Source: Starkeya sp. ORNL1 (GTDB lineage: Bacteria > Pseudomonadota > Alphaproteobacteria > Rhizobiales > Xanthobacteraceae). From it: a DNA stretch of 64,000 nt. The stretch lies in NCBI RefSeq assembly GCF_012971745.1, contig NZ_CP048834.1:3658001-3722000 (forward strand), written 5' to 3'. Of the stretch, positions 59,685 through 64,000 are shown one piece after another. The translations under genes were made by a program, and so were the position numbers. The notes beneath the pieces are model-generated. The model was not told where the DNA came from and made no database searches. It saw only the letters and a program-made list of their open reading frames with translations. How positions within the stretch are numbered: position 1 is the first letter of the stretch; every line of letters starts with the position of its first letter.

Positions 59685-59758
59685 GGCCCGGGCTTATGCC
59701 ACGGATCGCGCGACGCCGGATAGAAGCGGCGATTGAGAAGGGTCATGCAAATCGGCAA

Positions 59759-59780
59759 GATCACGCTTACAAGCGTGATC
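59759..59780. repeat. 10-bp perfect hairpin upstream of argB
   Basis: gatcacgctt and aagcgtgatc with a 2-base loop. No T-run follows. Position in the argB/MATE divergent gap leaves a regulatory role possible. Confidence 0.5.
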
Positions 59781-59795
59781 TCGTCAATAAAGCTG

Positions 59796-59845
59796 GAGCA
59801 TGATGTCGTCCGAAAACCGCTTCCCACTTTTCGGCATCATGCTCT
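59796..59845. repeat. Dispersed rhizobial palindrome gagcatgatg...catcatgctc
   Basis: Arms gagcatgatg and catcatgctc flank ccgaaaaccgcttcccact and tttcgg. This element type is familiar from many Rhizobiales genomes. It lies 49 bp upstream of the argB start. A shortened version is at 340. Confidence 0.75.
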
Positions 59846-59893
59846 AGAAGGGCCCTGCCCGGCGGTTTCGTCGGCCCGCCAACGGATCGCTAC

Positions 59894-60805
59894 ATGACCG
59901 AATCGCCGAGATCTGAAGCCGAGATCACCGACGTCCACGCCCAGGCGCGCGTGCTGGTGCAGGCGCTGCCGCACATGCAGCGTTATGACGACACCATCGT
60001 CGTGGTGAAATATGGCGGCCACGCCATGGGCGACGAGCATGTGGCGCGCGATTTCGCCAAGGACATCGTGCTGCTCGAGCAGTCCGGCGTGAACCCGGTG
60101 GTGGTCCATGGCGGCGGCCCGCAGATCGGCAAGATGCTGGAAAAGCTCGGCATCAAGTCCGAATTCGCTGCCGGCCTGCGCGTCACCGACAAGGCCACCG
60201 TCGAGATCGTCGAGATGGTGCTGGCCGGCTCCATCAACAAGGCGCTGGTCGGCTTCATCAATGAGGCCGGCGGCAAGGCGCTGGGCCTGTCCGGCAAGGA
60301 CGGCAACATGGTGGTCGCCACCAAGGCGACGCGATCGGTGATCGACCCGGACTCCAATATCGAGCGGGTGGTCGATCTCGGCTTCGTCGGCGAGCCGTCC
60401 AAGGTCGACACCACGGTGCTTGACCAGATCCTCGGCCGCGAGCTGATCCCGGTGCTGGCCCCGGTCGCCACCGGCGAGGGAGGCGGCACCTTCAATGTGA
60501 ACGCCGATACCTTTGCCGGCGCCATTGCCGGCGCGCTCGGGGCAAAGCGCCTGCTGCTGCTCACCGACGTGCCGGGCGTACTCGACAAGAACAAGCAGCT
60601 CATCCCCGAGCTGACCATCACCGAGGCGCGCCGGCTGATCGCCGACGGCACCGTCTCGGGCGGCATGATCCCGAAGCTCGAGACCTGCATCTATGCGCTG
60701 GAGCAGGGTGTCGAAGGCGTCGTCATCCTCGACGGCAAGGTGCCGCACGCGGTGCTGCTGGAGCTGCTCACCGACCATGGCGCCGGCACCCTCATCCGGC
60801 GTTGA
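59894..60805 (+). CDS. argB: Acetylglutamate kinase ArgB
   Basis: A 303-residue amino-acid kinase that phosphorylates N-acetylglutamate. The phosphate loop is [10 protein letters not shown] (about 36-45). [20 protein letters not shown] binds substrate, and [34 protein letters not shown] complete the fold. The N-terminal extension of about 25 residues before the kinase domain is typical of the arginine-sensitive hexameric form. A palindromic element lies in the leader. It is a single gene here, apart from argD/F and argE. Confidence 0.95.
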   Translation: MTESPRSEAEITDVHAQARVLVQALPHMQRYDDTIVVVKYGGHAMGDEHVARDFAKDIVLLEQSGVNPVVVHGGGPQIGKMLEKLGIKSEFAAGLRVTDKATVEIVEMVLAGSINKALVGFINEAGGKALGLSGKDGNMVVATKATRSVIDPDSNIERVVDLGFVGEPSKVDTTVLDQILGRELIPVLAPVATGEGGGTFNVNADTFAGAIAGALGAKRLLLLTDVPGVLDKNKQLIPELTITEARRLIADGTVSGGMIPKLETCIYALEQGVEGVVILDGKVPHAVLLELLTDHGAGTLIRR

Positions 60806-60816
60806 GCCTGACCTTG

Positions 60817-60976
60817 CCCCCTCTCCCCGACTGAACTCGGCTGTTGCCGAGTTCAGCACTCCAAGAGGTCAAAGTCGGATACATCCGACTTTGACGGGAG
60901 AGGGGTGGGGTGAGGGGGACCACGTTCAACGTGTAAGCCCGAACCCCTCACCCAACCCTCTCCCTCAGGGAGAGGG
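60817..60976. repeat. Composite palindrome, family D (copy 3) with two nested hairpins
   Basis: The outer ccccctctcccc...agggagaggg halves enclose two perfect hairpins, ctgaactcgg/ccgagttcag (60831-60856) and caaagtcgga/tccgactttg (60870-60893). It lies between argB and the DUF1036 gene and looks like a mosaic of elements. Confidence 0.65.
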
Positions 60977-61001
60977 CTTTTGGCGCCGCTTGACGGCAGT
61001 G

Positions 61002-61982
61002 ATGCTCGCCACTTTTGCCTTCGTTGCGGTCGCCTCCCCCGCCTCCGCCGACCTCGCCATCTGCAACCACACCTCCTACGTCGCGGAGGCCGCGCTCGGC
61101 ATCGAGCAGAGCGGGGTGAAGGCGACGCGCGGCTGGTTCCAGATCGAGCCCGGTTCCTGCCGGACCGTGCTGCGCGGCGAGGTTTCGGCCGACCATCTCT
61201 ATCTCCATGCCCGCGCATTGCCGCTCTATGGCTCGGTCGCCATGACCGGGACCGATGGCGTGCCGCTCTGCACCGGCACCGGCGACTTTCTCGTCACGCA
61301 GGCGGAGGCGTGCACCGGCGAGGGTCAGACCAGCCTGCCCTTCACCGAGGTGAAGCCGAGCGGCGACGGCGACGAGCTTGCCCTGCACCTCGCCGAGAAA
61401 GCCGAATACAGCGACGAGCAGGCCCGCCTCGCCGCGGTGCAGCGGCTGCTCGATCTGCTCGGCTATGATCCCGGCCCGATCGACGGCACCACCGGGGCCA
61501 AGACCGAAGCCGCGCTCGCCGCGTTCCTCGACGATCGCAAGCTCGGCCCGCAGGCGGCCGAGAGCGGGCTGACCACCCGCATGCTCGACGCGCTGCGCGC
61601 CGGCGAAGGCACCGGCCTGACCTGGTGTAACGACACGCCATACGCGGTGATGGCCGCGATTGCCCGCGAGGAGAAGGCCGGCATCGTCGCCAGCGGCTGG
61701 TGGCGGATCGATCCCGGTCGCTGCCTGCGCCCCGATCAGGACGAGGACCGTCCCGGCAAGCTGTTCAGTCATGGCGCCGCGGTCGACGGCCACGGCGCGC
61801 CGGTCAAGAAGCCGGATGGCACGCCGCTGGTCTGGGCCGGGGACAAGATGCTGTGCACCCGCGCCAATCGCTTCGAGATCCGCGACCATGCCGACTGCAA
61901 GGCGCGCGGCTTCGATGAGACCGGCTTCGCCCCGGTGGCGCTGTCGAAGGCGGGCGGGGCGACCGTGCGGTTCACTCCTTGA
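61002..61982 (+). CDS. Secreted double-DUF1036 protein with peptidoglycan-binding-like module
   Basis: A 326-residue exported protein. A signal peptide (MLATFAFVAVASPASA) is followed by a first DUF1036 domain (about 17-110; ICNHTSYVAEAALGIE, GWFQIEPGSCRTVLRGE). A short peptidoglycan-binding-like helical module (about 145-185; LDLLGYDPGPIDGTTG) follows, then a second DUF1036 domain (about 205-320; WCNDTPYAVMAAIAREE, GWWRIDPGRCLRP). The internal duplication is clear. Envelope location is inferred; function unknown. An upstream TTG (60990) is an alternative start. The palindrome directly before it leaves little room for a promoter. Confidence 0.82.
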   Translation: MLATFAFVAVASPASADLAICNHTSYVAEAALGIEQSGVKATRGWFQIEPGSCRTVLRGEVSADHLYLHARALPLYGSVAMTGTDGVPLCTGTGDFLVTQAEACTGEGQTSLPFTEVKPSGDGDELALHLAEKAEYSDEQARLAAVQRLLDLLGYDPGPIDGTTGAKTEAALAAFLDDRKLGPQAAESGLTTRMLDALRAGEGTGLTWCNDTPYAVMAAIAREEKAGIVASGWWRIDPGRCLRPDQDEDRPGKLFSHGAAVDGHGAPVKKPDGTPLVWAGDKMLCTRANRFEIRDHADCKARGFDETGFAPVALSKAGGATVRFTP

Positions 61983-61999
61983 CCCCGCCTCCACGTAGC

Positions 62000-62087
62000 G
62001 TCATCCCGGCCGAAGAGCCGGGATCGCACGAAGGTGAAGAACGTTTTCGCGATCCCGGATACGACCTGACGGCCGTTCCGGGATGAC
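62000..62087. repeat. Intergenic palindrome, family A (copy 7)
   Basis: gtcatcccggccgaagagcc and gggatcg are mirrored by cgatcccgg and ggccgttccgggatgac. It is between the DUF1036 gene and the nucleotidase gene. Confidence 0.75.
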
Positions 62088-62117
62088 GGCCCGAGCTGGA
62101 AAGCCTAGAAGAGCCGC

Positions 62118-62840
62118 ATGTCCTCATCAGCCCCCGCCTCCCCGCCCGGCTTCGCCCATATCGAGACCTGGGTGTTCGATCTCGACAATACGCTCTATCC
62201 GCCCGGCCTCGATCTGTGGCGGCAGATCGATGTGCGGATGCGCGCCTATATCTCCCGCTACCTGAAACTCTCGCTCGACGAGGCCTTCGCGCTGCAGAAG
62301 GATTATTACCGGCGCTACGGCACCTCGTTGCGCGGGCTGATGATCGAGCACGGCATGGACCCGGACGATTTCCTCGCCGAAGCCCATGCCATCGACCTCA
62401 GCGAACTGGAGCCGGCGCCCGCGCTCGGCGCCGCCATCGGCACGCTGCCGGGCCGCAAGCTGGTCTACACCAACGGTTCGCGCGCCCATGCCGATGCGGT
62501 GCTGGCCAAGCTCGGCATTTCCGAGCATTTCGCCGACGTGCACGACATCGTCGCGGCCGAATTCCATCCCAAGCCGCACGAGGAGGCCTATCGGCGCTTC
62601 CTCAAGGCCCATGGCGTCGACGCCGGCCGCGCCGCCATGTTCGAGGACCTCGCCCGCAACCTCGAAGTGCCCGCGCATCTCGGCATGCGCACTGTGCTGG
62701 TGGTGCCGCCGGGCCTCGGCGTCAGCCCAGCCGACCGCGAGGCGTGGGAGCATGAGGGCCGCGACGCCCACCATATCGACCATGTCACCGATGACCTGAC
62801 CGCCTTCCTGGTGCGCGTTTCCGCCGATCTCGGCGATTGA
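62118..62840 (+). CDS. Pyrimidine 5'-nucleotidase (HAD superfamily)
   Basis: A 240-residue HAD phosphatase of the SDT1/YjjG-like pyrimidine 5'-nucleotidase group. Motif I is [17 protein letters not shown] with nucleophile Asp (about 20) and general acid Asp (22). Motif II is [13 protein letters not shown], the lysine is in [13 protein letters not shown] and motif IV is [14 protein letters not shown]. It probably dephosphorylates UMP/CMP or repair-type nucleotides. It precedes dapD by 53 bp on the same strand. Confidence 0.9.
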   Translation: MSSSAPASPPGFAHIETWVFDLDNTLYPPGLDLWRQIDVRMRAYISRYLKLSLDEAFALQKDYYRRYGTSLRGLMIEHGMDPDDFLAEAHAIDLSELEPAPALGAAIGTLPGRKLVYTNGSRAHADAVLAKLGISEHFADVHDIVAAEFHPKPHEEAYRRFLKAHGVDAGRAAMFEDLARNLEVPAHLGMRTVLVVPPGLGVSPADREAWEHEGRDAHHIDHVTDDLTAFLVRVSADLGD

Positions 62841-62893
62841 CAGAAAGCCTTTGCTTCCGGACAAGTCCGTCCCGAAATCGGGAGAAGCCGTCC

Positions 62894-63736
<843 letters not shown>

Positions 63737-63747
63737 GGAGGTCCGCC

Positions 63748-64000
63748 ATGGCGGCCGATCCCGTCGACATCGCCCGTGCCTTGATCCGCTGCCCTTCGGT
63801 CACTCCGGAAGAAGGCGGCGCGCTGACCTATCTGGCGGACCTGCTGGGCAATGCCGGGTTCTCGGTGCATCGGGTGAAGCTCACCTCGCCCGACACGCCG
63901 GATGTCGAGAACCTCTATGCCCGGTTCGGCACCAAGGGGCCGAATTTCTGCTTCGCCGGCCATACCGACGTGGTGCCGCCGGGTGATGAGACGCGCTGGC
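63748..64000 (+). CDS. dapE: Succinyl-diaminopimelate desuccinylase DapE (N-terminal part, cut by window edge)
   Basis: Reading from ATG 63748, which follows GAGGAGG, gives 84 open codons to the window end: [20 protein letters not shown], then [18 protein letters not shown] and [14 protein letters not shown]. The last motif is the M20 metal-binding His-x-Asp of DapE. The enzyme removes succinate from N-succinyl-L,L-DAP, two steps after DapD, whose gene is 11 bp upstream. The remaining three quarters of the protein are outside the window. Confidence 0.93.
   Translation, partial: MAADPVDIARALIRCPSVTPEEGGALTYLADLLGNAGFSVHRVKLTSPDTPDVENLYARFGTKGPNFCFAGHTDVVPPGDETRW

Overview
This window is high-GC, gene-dense chromosomal DNA from an alphaproteobacterium, most likely a member of the Hyphomicrobiales (Rhizobiales) near Xanthobacteraceae (Ancylobacter/Starkeya/Xanthobacter-like). 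The evidence is the gene set (gcrA, mmcB, alpha-type double-domain dcd, fused MFS-PlsC-AMP-ligase aas, hisZ with a long hisG, SAM-II riboswitch before metZ, argD-argF-hslO order) and several families of short intergenic palindromes of the kind common in rhizobia. The genus is inference. I see no rRNA, tRNA, CRISPR array, IS element, prophage or plasmid function.

Layout: 1-10.6 kb is a Tad/Flp pilus locus. On the minus strand run flp pilin, cpaA, a second flp-like gene, cpaB, cpaC, cpaD, cpaE, cpaF, tadB and tadC (cut by the window start). Divergently, on the plus strand, lie a stand-alone pilus/secretin N-domain protein and two TadE-type minor pilins. Three exact TTAACCAT (CtrA half-site-like) words sit in its gaps. 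10.6-18.6 kb: palindrome array, retropepsin-like protease, HrpB helicase, class III aminotransferase, membrane TPR regulator-like protein, prolyl aminopeptidase. 18.7-20.8 kb: a phosphonate-associated FAD oxidoreductase and phosphonoacetaldehyde hydrolase. 20.9-26.2 kb: hisS-hisZ-hisG, then convergent cysG. 26.5-28.7 kb: small proteins, a UPF0114 membrane protein and msrA.

28.8-33 kb: a palindromic operator, the 1137-residue aas fusion and an overlapping TetR gene, which looks like a self-regulated lipid-repair operon. 33-35.8 kb: GNAT, ybaB, dnaX and the SRP RNA with its own promoter. 36-41 kb: HIT protein, nudC, a JmjC/cupin-type putative oxygenase paired with a FemAB/BioF2-type GNAT, and dcd. 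41-46 kb: SAM-II riboswitch-metZ, apaG, trkH, argE. 46-49.3 kb: hslO, argF, argD. 49.7-55 kb: gcrA with clustered GANTC sites, mutS, mmcB and a short-chain ChrA pair. 55-58.2 kb: fasciclin protein, anti-sigma, ECF sigma and a repeat-rich DUF937 protein. 58.2-64 kb: MATE exporter, argB, DUF1036 protein, pyrimidine 5'-nucleotidase, dapD and the start of dapE.

Arginine synthesis is spread over three loci (argE; argDF; argB). Most longer gaps are occupied by one of at least five palindrome families.
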